Counted from the first letter of the stretch, positions 1 through 5,949 are shown. The stretch is DNA of 19,078 bases from JBNNGK01 sp050268245 (GCF_050268245.1 NZ_JBNNGK010000030.1:1-19078), one strand, 5' to 3'. Made by a program: numbers and translations. Notes: generated by a model from the sequence alone, not told the origin.

Positions 1-30
1 CTGCTTTTTGCTTGATGCTGATTTTGTCAT
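1..30 (-). CDS. IS3-family transposase OrfA, first ten codons only
   Basis: The ATG is at 30-28 on the minus strand and the frame reads MTKSASSKKQ up to the window edge. An AGAGG sequence lies about 8 nt upstream. OrfA of IS3-group elements is the helix-turn-helix DNA-binding protein, joined to OrfB (DDE integrase) by programmed frameshifting. Only the lysine/serine-rich N-terminus is visible, so the call rests mainly on its position just inside the IS terminus. Confidence 0.65.
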   Translation of the reverse strand, partial: MTKSASSKKQ

Positions 31-95
31 GTGAGCTACCTCTGGTTAAGAGTTTACTCACTTAGCGCCGTGTCCACTATTGCTGGGTAAGATCA
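1..95 (-). mobile_element. IS3-family insertion sequence, terminal fragment (5' end of the element)
   Basis: Read on the minus strand from position 95, the sequence begins TGATCTTACCC and continues with an ATAGTGGACAC motif and a CTAAG motif. This closely resembles the terminal inverted repeat of IS3 (TGATCCTACCC...ATATGGACAC...CCTAAG), recalled from memory. A short leader follows, then an ORF starting MTKSASSKK, the usual start of an IS3-group orfA. Homology between the two paralogous genes of this region stops exactly at 95/96, which independently fixes the insertion boundary. The rest of the element, its other inverted repeat and any target duplication lie outside the window. Confidence 0.82.
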
Positions 96-413
96 CTCTA
101 ACTGATCATTGGTTTTGTATTTAAATATTTCTTCAAAGTAGATCCGAAGCATTTCATAGACAACATCACCATTCTGGATAATGCGAATGACGCCGTTCCT
201 GAAGCGCAGATCTTCCGTCCTTTGTTTCTGGCAAACATCGTTATAGTCATCAGTAAAACAGGACGTGTAATACAACAGACGGGTAGCCCCCTTCCCTAAT
301 GAATCAACTTGATTTGCGACCTGCTGTCTGACGGCAGAAACTGCATGTTCGAGCTTCAGTGCAAGAAAATTATTGGCCTGTAAATAACTGATGATTTCAT
401 TGTTACCATACAT
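93..413 (-). pseudogene. Paralogue copy 1 of a small putative toxin/effector family, truncated by an IS3-type insertion
   Basis: The chosen start is the ATG at 413 (MYGNNEIISYLQ), with AAGGAG 6 nt upstream; a longer frame from 485 has no comparable signal. The 106 sense codons align along their whole length with the product of 1287-1978, at roughly 64% identity by eye, including YYTSCFTD, LRIYFEEI and the final DQLE. The alignment ends at GAG (98-96). The next three bases are the first bases of the IS terminus, and their TGA acts as the stop. The missing C-terminal half would hold the Ala/Gly-rich hydrophobic stretch seen in copy 2. The rest of the gene probably lies beyond the IS. I recognise no family with certainty; a type VI effector role is inferred from the hcp remnant and small membrane protein nearby. 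Confidence 0.7.
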
Positions 414-484
414 AATCGCTCCTTGCTTATTGTCATTAGACCCGGATTCCAATTTTCCCACGGGAAGCGTTCGGTTGTAGTTCA
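414..484 (-). repeat. Leader repeat upstream of copy 1 (matches 1979-2049)
   Basis: The ~70 bp in front of copy 1 match those in front of copy 2 at about nine bases in ten by eye. The match includes the GCAAGGAGCG ribosome-binding segment and the CTACAACCGAACG block, and similarity ends abruptly just upstream. The reading frame of the gene stays open through this block in both copies (NYNRTLPV...KQGA), so it could encode an N-terminal extension. The SD sequence directly before the inner ATG argues that it is a 5' leader. It may also carry promoter elements. Confidence 0.6.
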
Positions 485-924
485 ACTCATCATAAAGTTT
501 CTACCTTGCATATCAAGTTATACGTATAAAAAATGTGGTTATATTTTATCAATACTGCCAGTTGGGGTCATGAGCCACACGCCAGCATCACCGCAAACAA
601 ACACATCTTGTTAGCAGATGATGAATTAGTCATACAGAAAGTAAATGATTTAATATTACAAATTGTCTTTTAGTAATAAGTAGCGGTTCATGTTGAGTTT
701 TGACAGTTATTGCCTCACCCAATCTCTGGCATGAATAAAAGAAGTAAAATCAGACTACTGACAAAGCCCGTTATTAGGGAAAGCGTGGCGGTGGGGCCAT
801 AGTGGCGTAAACCACCGGAGCGCCCCTCGCTACGCTAGGCCCGGGTATCTCGGGCCATCAGCCGACTTCATCATCAAGCTCAGTAAAATTAGGCTTCTTA
901 TTTGTTACTGATTTGAAAAGATAC
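485..924. other. Intergenic region between copy 1 and the hcp remnant; no convincing gene
   Basis: About 440 bp without a supportable ORF. It is AT-rich apart from the GC-rich block at 780-860. On the minus strand, just below the stop of the hcp remnant and in another frame, 923-860 can be read as YLFKSVTNKKPNF followed by an acidic stretch and a stop. Hcp proteins carry a similar Y-L-[YF]-[RK] segment mid-protein, so this may be a displaced piece of the broken hcp. The rest shows only short open frames without ribosome-binding sites. Confidence 0.5.
793..856. other. GC-rich block with consecutive stem-loops, unknown function
   Basis: A compact GC-rich island in AT-rich surroundings. GGGGC (793-797) can pair with GCCCC (822-826) and encloses GTGG (802-805) paired with CCAC (812-815) around CGTAAA. 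A second hairpin pairs GGCCCG (838-843) with CGGGCC (851-856) over a 7-nt loop. No U tract follows on either strand, so a simple terminator is unlikely. It could be a structured RNA, a small repeat element or a recombination scar. Confidence 0.4.
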
Positions 925-1053
925 TCAATGTGTAGTGACGCCGTGAGAGAATGATTTCAGCTCAATGGAGCCTAAACGCAGTGGCATTATACAGCTACCG
1001 ATAATCGGAGAGCCATTCTCATCTTCAAGCCATAAATGTGCGGGAGTAGACAT
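925..1053 (-). pseudogene. Remnant of a type VI secretion hcp gene (N-terminal 42 codons)
   Basis: The ATG at 1053 has AAGGA 7 nt upstream and opens MSTPAHLWLEDENGSPIIGS. The frame continues through MPLRLGSIEL to SFSHGVTTH and a TGA at 927-925. This is the start of an Hcp protein: it shares the pattern M-x-x-P-x-x-x-W-L-x-D, the G-S before the E-x-x-x-x-S-H-G element, and overall spacing with the intact Hcp at 10987-11478. Hcp forms the hexameric tube of the type VI secretion system and needs about 160 residues, so 42 cannot make a functional protein. The break falls right after the SHG element, probably a deletion, since the rest is missing downstream. It lies 42 bp after the small membrane-protein gene, same strand. 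Confidence 0.72.
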
Positions 1054-1095
1054 GTAATTTCCTTATCATGGATAAATAGCAGTAACGATAAAACA

Positions 1096-1284
1096 TTACC
1101 ATTTCACGTAACGTGCAAATATAAACACTATTAATATGGCGAACAAACCGACAGGCCAAATGGGACTATCAGGAAAGAAATATCTTTGCAGCAATGCAAA
1201 TATAATAATGCAAAACGAGGGTGCATATAGCGAAAACAATTGTCGAAAAAGCCACGACAACATTCGTTTAATAAATAACATCAT
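1096..1284 (-). CDS. Small two-helix membrane protein, candidate immunity protein
   Basis: The 62-residue product has a basic N-terminus (MMLFIKRMLSWLFRQ), a first hydrophobic helix at about 18-36 (APSFCIIIFALL) and a second at about 43-59 (VGLFAILIVFIFARY), joined by a short FFPDSP turn. The start follows the stop of the preceding gene copy by only 2 nt, and TAGGTAG inside the end of that gene can serve as ribosome-binding site, so translation is probably coupled. A tiny integral membrane protein directly after a putative membrane-acting effector is the layout of immunity genes such as Sip6, which protects against the Serratia T6SS ion-selective pore Ssp6. I see no sequence proof of that relationship; the function is inference. 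Confidence 0.55.
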   Translation of the reverse strand: MMLFIKRMLSWLFRQLFSLYAPSFCIIIFALLQRYFFPDSPIWPVGLFAILIVFIFARYVKW

Positions 1285-1286
1285 AG

Positions 1287-1978
1287 CTACCTAATCATTT
1301 TTTCTATAATATGAGCTATCCCTTCATCTGATGCCCATTGCGCCGTCAACGCGCCTGCGCGTTCAAACAATGATTCAACCATAAAATACATCATCTCAAG
1401 CTCTTGAACATATAGTGCGGCGAAGAACGCAGGATAAGTAATGCGGAGACGTTCCGCACTATCTGCTGCCTTCTGCACAATGCCATACATGCCAACTACT
1501 GTGACTGCTGTGCCCGCAGCACGCCCTGCAATAGCACTCATATCACGGCTAAGATTCATACCGGTAGAGACAGATGTTGCTGTAGCTAAAGTAAATCCTG
1601 CTTTCGTCAGAGAATTTGCGGCAATATGGATATTAATAGCCATAAGCTTTTGTTTGATAAGCTCCAGTTGATCTGATGTTTTGTATTTTAATATCTCCTC
1701 AAAATAAATTCTGAGTATGTCATATACAACGCCACCGTGTTGAATAAGATGAATAACGCCTTTTTGGAAGCGAATATCTTCATTTTTTGACGTTGACATA
1801 TGTCCTGATATTCATCAGTAAAGCAGGACGTATAATACAGCACTCGCCTTGCACCTACGCCTATCGTTTCAATCTGATTTGATACAGCCTTTCCTACGCC
1901 CGTTAATGCGTGGTCGAATTTTAACGCCAGAATTTTATTAGCCTGCAAATAACTGATAACTTCATTGCTGTTGTACAT
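1287..1978 (-). pseudogene. Paralogue copy 2 of the putative toxin/effector family, split by a one-base frameshift
   Basis: The reading frame starts at the ATG at 1978 (MYNSNEVISYLQ), with AAGGAG 6 nt upstream, and is homologous to copy 1 to CQRQK. It shifts within a run of six A (minus strand, around 1787-1782) and continues in the other frame from NEDIRFQKG to the stop at 1289-1287. Seven A would restore one frame of about 230 residues, as in copy 1 where CQKQRTEDLRF is continuous. The C-terminal half has an Ala/Gly-rich weakly hydrophobic stretch (AGFTLATATSVSTG ... AIAGRAAGTAVTVVGMYGIV) that could enter membranes, and no signal peptide is seen. The second frame also has its own ATG at 1799 with AGGA 5 nt upstream, so the C-terminal part might still be translated. 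Alternatives are a sequencing error or slippage on the A run. Confidence 0.62.
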
Positions 1979-2049
1979 AACCGCTCCTTGCTTATGTTCA
2001 TTAGACCCGGTTTTCCATTTTTCCACGGGAAGCGTTCGGTTGTAGTTAA
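1979..2049 (-). repeat. Leader repeat upstream of copy 2 (matches 414-484)
   Basis: This is the second instance of the leader block, with the same GCAAGGAGCG ribosome-binding segment and the same CTACAACCGAACG core; similarity stops just upstream. It is more alike between the copies than the coding parts are, so the duplication either kept this block under constraint or homogenised it by recombination. Confidence 0.6.
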
Positions 2050-2421
2050 CGCTTTATCTTGCACACCAAGATCACCATACAAAAAACATGTCTATATGCA
2101 TAGCTATTTGTCGGCACCATGATGTCATATCAGAATCGGACTCTATCATTATGCCCTTTTATTTTTAAACTTATGCCGCTGCCCTGTTGGCGCAATGCAC
2201 CCGCCGTGATGATCATCGTCATCAGGAGAATAAATCGGGGATACCTTCACGGCCGCTTCCTGGTTATTACACAAAGCCTTTACACAGATGGGTTAAATTT
2301 TTACTCTTTCAATCAGTCGGCTTAAGAACCCCTTAAGATCCTTGTGCTTTAATTAACTCACACACATAGTGCCCTAATGGTTGGGTTAATCATTCACTGA
2401 ATAAGATAAGGAAGCTTAACG
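2050..2421. other. Intergenic region between copy 2 and ygiW; holds divergent promoters
   Basis: About 370 bp without a convincing gene. The right third holds a CTTAAG direct repeat (2321-2337) and the AT-rich leader of ygiW. The left part is upstream of copy 2 and should hold its promoter, though no clear -35/-10 pair is visible. The open frames here are short, lack ribosome-binding sites and have no recognisable content. Confidence 0.5.
2321..2337 (+). promoter_or_regulatory. PmrA (BasR)/QseB-like box upstream of ygiW
   Basis: CTTAAG-AACCC-CTTAAG is an exact hexamer direct repeat with 5-bp spacing, the architecture of boxes bound by PmrA/BasR and QseB (consensus near CTTAAT-N5-CTTAAT). It lies 84 bp before the ygiW start. 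In E. coli ygiW heads the qseBC operon and responds to these regulators, so the site fits its neighbour. I see no unambiguous -10 element to fix the promoter. Confidence 0.55.
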
Positions 2422-2820
2422 ATGAAAAAACTGACGCTGGTCATGTTGATCGCCCTGTGCAGTGCACCGGTTCTCGCCCAGCAAGGTGGCTTCAACGGCC
2501 CCCATACCCAGCAACCCCAGACTAGCACCGGCCAACAAGGCGGCTTTTTAGGCCCAAGCGCGGCGCTGACCACGGTAGACAAAGTCAAATCGATGAGTGA
2601 CGACACGTGGGTCATGCTGCAAGGCAATATTGAACAACGGGTCGGCGATGACACCTACACCTTCCGCGATGCCACCGGCACGCTTACGGTAGAAATCGAC
2701 CACAAACGCTGGCATGGTCAAACGGTGACGCCAAAAGACAAGGTGCAACTGGAAGGTAAAGTGGACAAAGATTGGAGTAGCGTAGAAGTCGATGTGAAAA
2801 CCATCAAAAAGATACGCTAA
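2422..2820 (+). CDS. ygiW: YgiW/VisP-family periplasmic OB-fold stress protein
   Basis: The 132-residue protein has a classic signal peptide (MKKLTLVMLIALCSAPVLA, cleavage before QQGGF). A Gly/Gln-rich linker with two GGF-xGP repeats follows, then a single bacterial OB fold (BOF) from about residue 48 (ALTTVDKVKSMSDDTWVML ... YTFRD ... VEVDVKTIKKIR). The family is periplasmic and linked to resistance to peroxide, cationic peptides and lysozyme; Salmonella VisP binds peptidoglycan sugars. AAGGAAG lies about 9 nt before the ATG. qseBC does not follow here: a convergent ypeA does, so the gene is monocistronic. The CTTAAG box upstream points to PmrA/QseB-type control. Confidence 0.88.
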   Translation: MKKLTLVMLIALCSAPVLAQQGGFNGPHTQQPQTSTGQQGGFLGPSAALTTVDKVKSMSDDTWVMLQGNIEQRVGDDTYTFRDATGTLTVEIDHKRWHGQTVTPKDKVQLEGKVDKDWSSVEVDVKTIKKIR

Positions 2821-2827
2821 GCGTAGC

Positions 2828-2849
2828 GACGGGCGCGCCAACGCCCGTC
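2828..2849. terminator. Hairpin between convergent ygiW and ypeA
   Basis: GACGGGCG pairs with CGCCCGTC around a 6-nt loop, 8 bp after the ygiW stop and 4 bp before the ypeA stop. The stem is strong but no U run follows on either strand. It probably works as a bidirectional 3' end. Confidence 0.5.
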
Positions 2850-2853
2850 AATA

Positions 2854-3279
2854 TCAATATTCCTGATCTTCAATCAGTCGTTTACCCAAGCTGGTAATTC
2901 CTTGTGTTTCATACCCCAGCTTTTCATACATTTCGATCACGGCATCGTTGTCTTCACGCACCACCAGCTGAATCTTCGGGCACCCGCGCGCCATCAACTT
3001 TTTCTCCAACCGGCTCATTAACGCATTAGCAATACCACGGCCGCGATAATCAGGATGTACACCAAGGTAATAAGCCGAACCGCGATGGCCGTCATAGCCG
3101 CCCATGACCGAGCCGACCACTTCTCCGCCCACTTCTGCCACCAAAAACAGATCCGCATCATGGTGGAGTTTGCGCTCAATATCCATCTCAGGATCGTTCC
3201 ACGGGCGCAACAGATCGCACCGTTCCCACAGGGTGATGACTTCTTCAAAGTCGTCTTGTCGAAATACGCGAATTTCCAT
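2854..3279 (-). CDS. ypeA: GNAT-family N-acetyltransferase YpeA
   Basis: The 141-residue single-domain protein equals the usual YpeA length. It shows the GNAT fold elements in order: N-terminal MEIRVFRQDDFEEVITLW, the acidic strand LFLVAEVGGEVVGSVMGGYDG, the acetyl-CoA loop motif (V-H-P-D-Y-R-G-R-G-I-A, about residues 75-85) and the C-terminal N-D-A-V-I-E-M-Y-E-K-L-G-Y motif. The in vivo substrate is not established. No strong ribosome-binding site precedes the ATG at 3279, but the start matches the family's N-terminus. In E. coli ypeA lies upstream of yfeZ-amiA-hemF; here the stretch to hemF holds a repeat element instead. Confidence 0.88.
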   Translation of the reverse strand: MEIRVFRQDDFEEVITLWERCDLLRPWNDPEMDIERKLHHDADLFLVAEVGGEVVGSVMGGYDGHRGSAYYLGVHPDYRGRGIANALMSRLEKKLMARGCPKIQLVVREDNDAVIEMYEKLGYETQGITSLGKRLIEDQEY

Positions 3280-3317
3280 CGTTGTTCGCCACGGTTAATA
3301 AATATATTTACCTGATT

Positions 3318-3650
3318 ATACCCAAAGTCATTGAAGTTGCATCACGGTGGCCACAGCGGCAGGCCAATCACCGATAACAAGCATCGCACAAAAAACCAAT
3401 AATCCCACCATTCAACGGCCAATAATGATGCCCCACATTCGACCATCTGCCCGTTCAATTGATCCTGTTCACTCTATTTGCCCGGCTACGGCCGCGAGCA
3501 AAGTGCGCCAAACGCGACCAATCACGTCATGGATAGCTCCCCCCGGTCTACTTAAAGCTGCTGCATTCATTCACTAAATCACTTGTTGCTGTCTGCGCAT
3601 CGGCTTTTACTCACCCGCCGCCTTGATGCAGTTTCACTGATTTTGGGTAT
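3318..3650. repeat. ~333-bp element with 26-bp terminal inverted repeats (MITE-like)
   Basis: The left end (3318-3343, ATACCCAAAGTCATTG...) and the reverse complement of the right end (3625-3650, ATACCCAAAATCAGTG...) match at 22 of 26 positions. From the right end inward the minus strand carries CAAGGCGG, then GTGAGTAAAAGCC and later GCAGCTTTAAGTAGACCGGG. This resembles a dispersed enterobacterial repeat I know from Serratia, Yersinia and Photorhabdus genomes, with a ...GTTGCAGGAAGGCGGCAAG core and GGGTATA ends. No transposase frame is inside. The copy looks degenerate and appears to carry extra central sequence. Its right end reads into TATACT (3650-3655), which may serve as a hemF -10. Confidence 0.65.
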
Positions 3651-3693
3651 ATACTTAGCGCCCTCTTTGCCCTGAAACTGCGAATTCTCCCCT

Positions 3694-4608
3694 ATGAGTT
3701 TACCCGACATCGCTAAAGTCAAATCTTTCCTGCTGGCGCTGCAAGACCAAATTTGCCAACAATTAGCACAGGCCGACGGCAGCGCTACGTTTATTGAAGA
3801 CCGCTGGACGCGTGAAGAAGGCGGCGGTGGCCGCAGCCGGGTGCTGACCCACGGTGCCGTATTTGAACAGGCTGGCGTGAACTTCTCGCACGTTTCTGGC
3901 GCCATGCTGCCCGCCTCGGCTACCGCGCACCGGCCAGAGCTCGCGGGGCGTAGCTTTCAAGCGATGGGGGTGTCACTGGTGATTCATCCACTTAACCCCT
4001 ACGTGCCAACCAGCCACGCCAACGTGCGCTTTTTTATTGCCGAAAAACCGGGTGAAGCGCCGGTATGGTGGTTCGGCGGCGGCTTCGATATGACGCCTTA
4101 CTACGGTTTCAAAGAAGATGCGGTGCATTGGCACCGTACCGCCCAGCAATTATGCGCGCCGTTCGGTGAACAGGTTTACCCACAATACAAAAAGTGGTGC
4201 GACGACTATTTCTTCATCAAACACCGTAATGAAGCACGCGGTATCGGCGGGCTGTTTTATGACGATCTCAACTCACCGAATTTCGACCACTGCTTCGCTT
4301 TCACCCGCGCAGTCGGTGAAGGTTTCCTTGATGCTTACCTGCCGATCGTGGCTAAGCGAAAAACGCTAGCCTGGGGTGAGCAACAGCGTCAGTTCCAACT
4401 GTATCGTCGCGGTCGTTATGTCGAATTTAATTTGGTATGGGATCGCGGTACGTTGTTTGGTCTTCAGACCGGCGGACGTACCGAGTCTATTTTAATGTCC
4501 ATGCCACCGCTGGTGCGCTGGGAATATAATTACCAACCGGCAGAAGATAGCCCGGAAGCGGCGCTGTATCGTGATTTTCTGCCGGTTCGCGATTGGCTGG
4601 AGGAATAA
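3694..4608 (+). CDS. hemF: Oxygen-dependent coproporphyrinogen III oxidase
   Basis: HemF converts coproporphyrinogen III to protoporphyrinogen IX by oxidative decarboxylation of two propionates using O2, an aerobic step of haem synthesis in the cytoplasm. The 304-residue protein is near the E. coli length (299). The signature segments are all present: EDRWTREEGGGGRSRV, the H-x-N-P-Y-V-P-T-S-H-A-N-V-R-F-F region, WWFGGGFDMTPYY and HRNEARGIGGLFYDDL. The four conserved histidines fall at 98, 108, 147 and 177. The ribosome-binding site before ATG 3694 is weak, but the N-terminus matches the family. The stop is 2 nt before yaiI, so the two are co-transcribed. Confidence 0.97.
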   Translation: MSLPDIAKVKSFLLALQDQICQQLAQADGSATFIEDRWTREEGGGGRSRVLTHGAVFEQAGVNFSHVSGAMLPASATAHRPELAGRSFQAMGVSLVIHPLNPYVPTSHANVRFFIAEKPGEAPVWWFGGGFDMTPYYGFKEDAVHWHRTAQQLCAPFGEQVYPQYKKWCDDYFFIKHRNEARGIGGLFYDDLNSPNFDHCFAFTRAVGEGFLDAYLPIVAKRKTLAWGEQQRQFQLYRRGRYVEFNLVWDRGTLFGLQTGGRTESILMSMPPLVRWEYNYQPAEDSPEAALYRDFLPVRDWLEE

Positions 4609-4610
4609 CC

Positions 4611-5060
4611 ATGCAAATTTGGGTCGATGCGGACGCTTGTCCGAACGTGATCAAAGAGGTGCTGTACCGTGCCGCCGATCGCACCGCCACGCTAGTGACG
4701 CTGGTCGCCAACCAGCCGTTACGCACGCCACCGTCAAAATATCTGCGCACGTTGCAAGTGGCAGCCGGTTTTGACGTGGCAGATAATGAAATCGTACGCC
4801 GTTGTGCCGCAGGCGACTTAGTCATTACTGCCGACATCCCACTGGCAGCCGAAGTGATCGAAAAAGGCGCAGTCGCACTCAACCCACGCGGTGAACGTTA
4901 CACGCCAGATACCATTCGCGAGCGTCTTAATATGCGCGACTTTATGGATACCCTGCGCGCCAGCGGTATCCAGACCGGTGGCCCCAACACCTTAAACCAG
5001 CGCGATCGCCAACTGTTCGCCAACGAGCTAGATAAATGGCTGGTACAGGTCAAACGCTAA
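4611..5060 (+). CDS. yaiI: YaiI/YqxD family protein (UPF0178, DUF188)
   Basis: The 149-residue protein opens MQIWVDADACPN, with the acidic D6/D8 pair typical of this PIN/NYN-like nuclease-fold family. Conserved segments follow: VANQPLRTPPS, the D-N-E-I-V ... GDLVITADIPLA core, LNPRGERYT and the C-terminal GPNTLNQRDRQLFANELDKWL. No activity has been demonstrated for the family to my knowledge. The start at 4611 is fixed by GGAGGA 6 nt upstream, which overlaps the end of hemF. Coupling to hemF is likely. The stop overlaps the stop of the convergent chaN gene by 3 bp. Confidence 0.92.
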   Translation: MQIWVDADACPNVIKEVLYRAADRTATLVTLVANQPLRTPPSKYLRTLQVAAGFDVADNEIVRRCAAGDLVITADIPLAAEVIEKGAVALNPRGERYTPDTIRERLNMRDFMDTLRASGIQTGGPNTLNQRDRQLFANELDKWLVQVKR

Positions 5061-5896
5061 TTGGCGGGCGGTATCGTCCACAGGTAATCCGCTCGCTCTT
5101 TGCCGATCTCGGCCCCCGGTTCCACTAGCATCAACACAACCGGTTTTACCGCCGGTTGTAAATCCTCCATGTGCAACGGCACCCCGACGCGTTTTGAAGC
5201 ATGATACCCGCCAGCAATCAGTAAGCTCGGCGTGGGTGCCGCCAGTAATTGCTCGGCCATGCGTCGATCGCGCTGTTGCTGAATAGCCACCATCGCCTGC
5301 AATCGAGCAGCATCAATATTTCCGCCGTGCGCATAGCGGATGGTCGCGGCAAGCTCTTGCTGTACTGCCGCTGATGTTGATAGCACGCCTGGTGGAATCA
5401 GCGGACGCTGATAAAACGCCAGCACCTCACTGCGATCCAGATTTGCTGAAAGCAGCGGATACGGCGCCGCTAACGCGGTGGTGACCACATCACCATACTG
5501 CGCCCACGGCCACCCCGGCTGCCAGCTCAACTGTATTGGCACCTGGCGCCAATCGATGTGTTCACCCTCTCTAACCTGTTGCTTTACCTCATCAATCCGC
5601 GCCTGCTGGTCAGGATTAATCATCTCCAGCAATACACTGCCCTGAGCGCGCTGTTGCGGTAATTGCTGGAGCAGCCACAACTCGATGCGATGATGATCGG
5701 CATTATCGTGTTTTTCTCCCACGATCACGCGCGGCACCGCGGCCAATTGAGTGAGTAACTGGGCTGGCGTCAACCGGTCCCCACTGTGTAAATCGGTGAT
5801 GGTCCCCGGCAGCGTACGGGCATCAACCTGTCGCTGATTTGGCGAATAACTGCAAGCGACGAGCAACAGTGTCGCGATTAAAACCCAAAATTTCAT
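5057..5896 (-). CDS. ChaN-family haem/iron-linked lipoprotein
   Basis: The start ATG at 5896 gives a lipoprotein signal (MKFWVLIATLLLVACSYSP, lipobox LVAC with Cys15) and has GAGG about 9 nt upstream; a longer frame to 5938 would spoil the signal peptide. The 279-residue product carries the ChaN-type fold: VIVGEKHDNADHHRIELWLL at about residue 58, SVLLEMINPDQQ, and the late LLIAGGYHASKRVGVPLHM. Campylobacter ChaN is an outer-membrane lipoprotein that binds two haems between monomers, and its gene is iron-regulated. A Fur-like box sits just upstream here, supporting an iron role. Conserved histidines (H64, H67, H68 and the late GGYH) are candidate metal/haem contacts by family analogy. Confidence 0.87.
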   Translation of the reverse strand: MKFWVLIATLLLVACSYSPNQRQVDARTLPGTITDLHSGDRLTPAQLLTQLAAVPRVIVGEKHDNADHHRIELWLLQQLPQQRAQGSVLLEMINPDQQARIDEVKQQVREGEHIDWRQVPIQLSWQPGWPWAQYGDVVTTALAAPYPLLSANLDRSEVLAFYQRPLIPPGVLSTSAAVQQELAATIRYAHGGNIDAARLQAMVAIQQQRDRRMAEQLLAAPTPSLLIAGGYHASKRVGVPLHMEDLQPAVKPVVLMLVEPGAEIGKERADYLWTIPPAN

Positions 5897-5930
5897 CTTG
5901 TTAGCCTCGGCAAAACGTCTGTCCATTATA

Positions 5931-5949
5931 GATAACAATTATCATTTAC
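5931..5949. promoter_or_regulatory. Fur-like box upstream of the chaN-family gene
   Basis: GATAACAATTATCATTTAC matches the 19-bp Fur consensus GATAATGATAATCATTATC at 14 of 19 positions, with the GATAA and ATCATT halves intact. It lies 34 bp upstream of the chaN start on the minus strand, where a repressor would block its promoter. It is over 100 bp from mmuP, so chaN is the likelier target. Confidence 0.7.

Noticed and set aside
568..633. 21-codon minus-strand frame MTNSSSANKMCLF... resembling a tiny lipoprotein
   Set aside because: Too short, no ribosome-binding site, no lipobox in a sensible position, and no counterpart in the duplicated region upstream of copy 2.
3579..3960. Minus-strand open frames within and upstream of hemF
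   Set aside because: They are shadows of hemF codon usage and of the inverted-repeat element, without starts or known domains.
5897..5938. Longer start for the chaN-family protein
   Set aside because: The 14 extra residues would precede the lipoprotein signal and overlap the expected promoter near the Fur-like box; ATG 5896 has a GAGG site.
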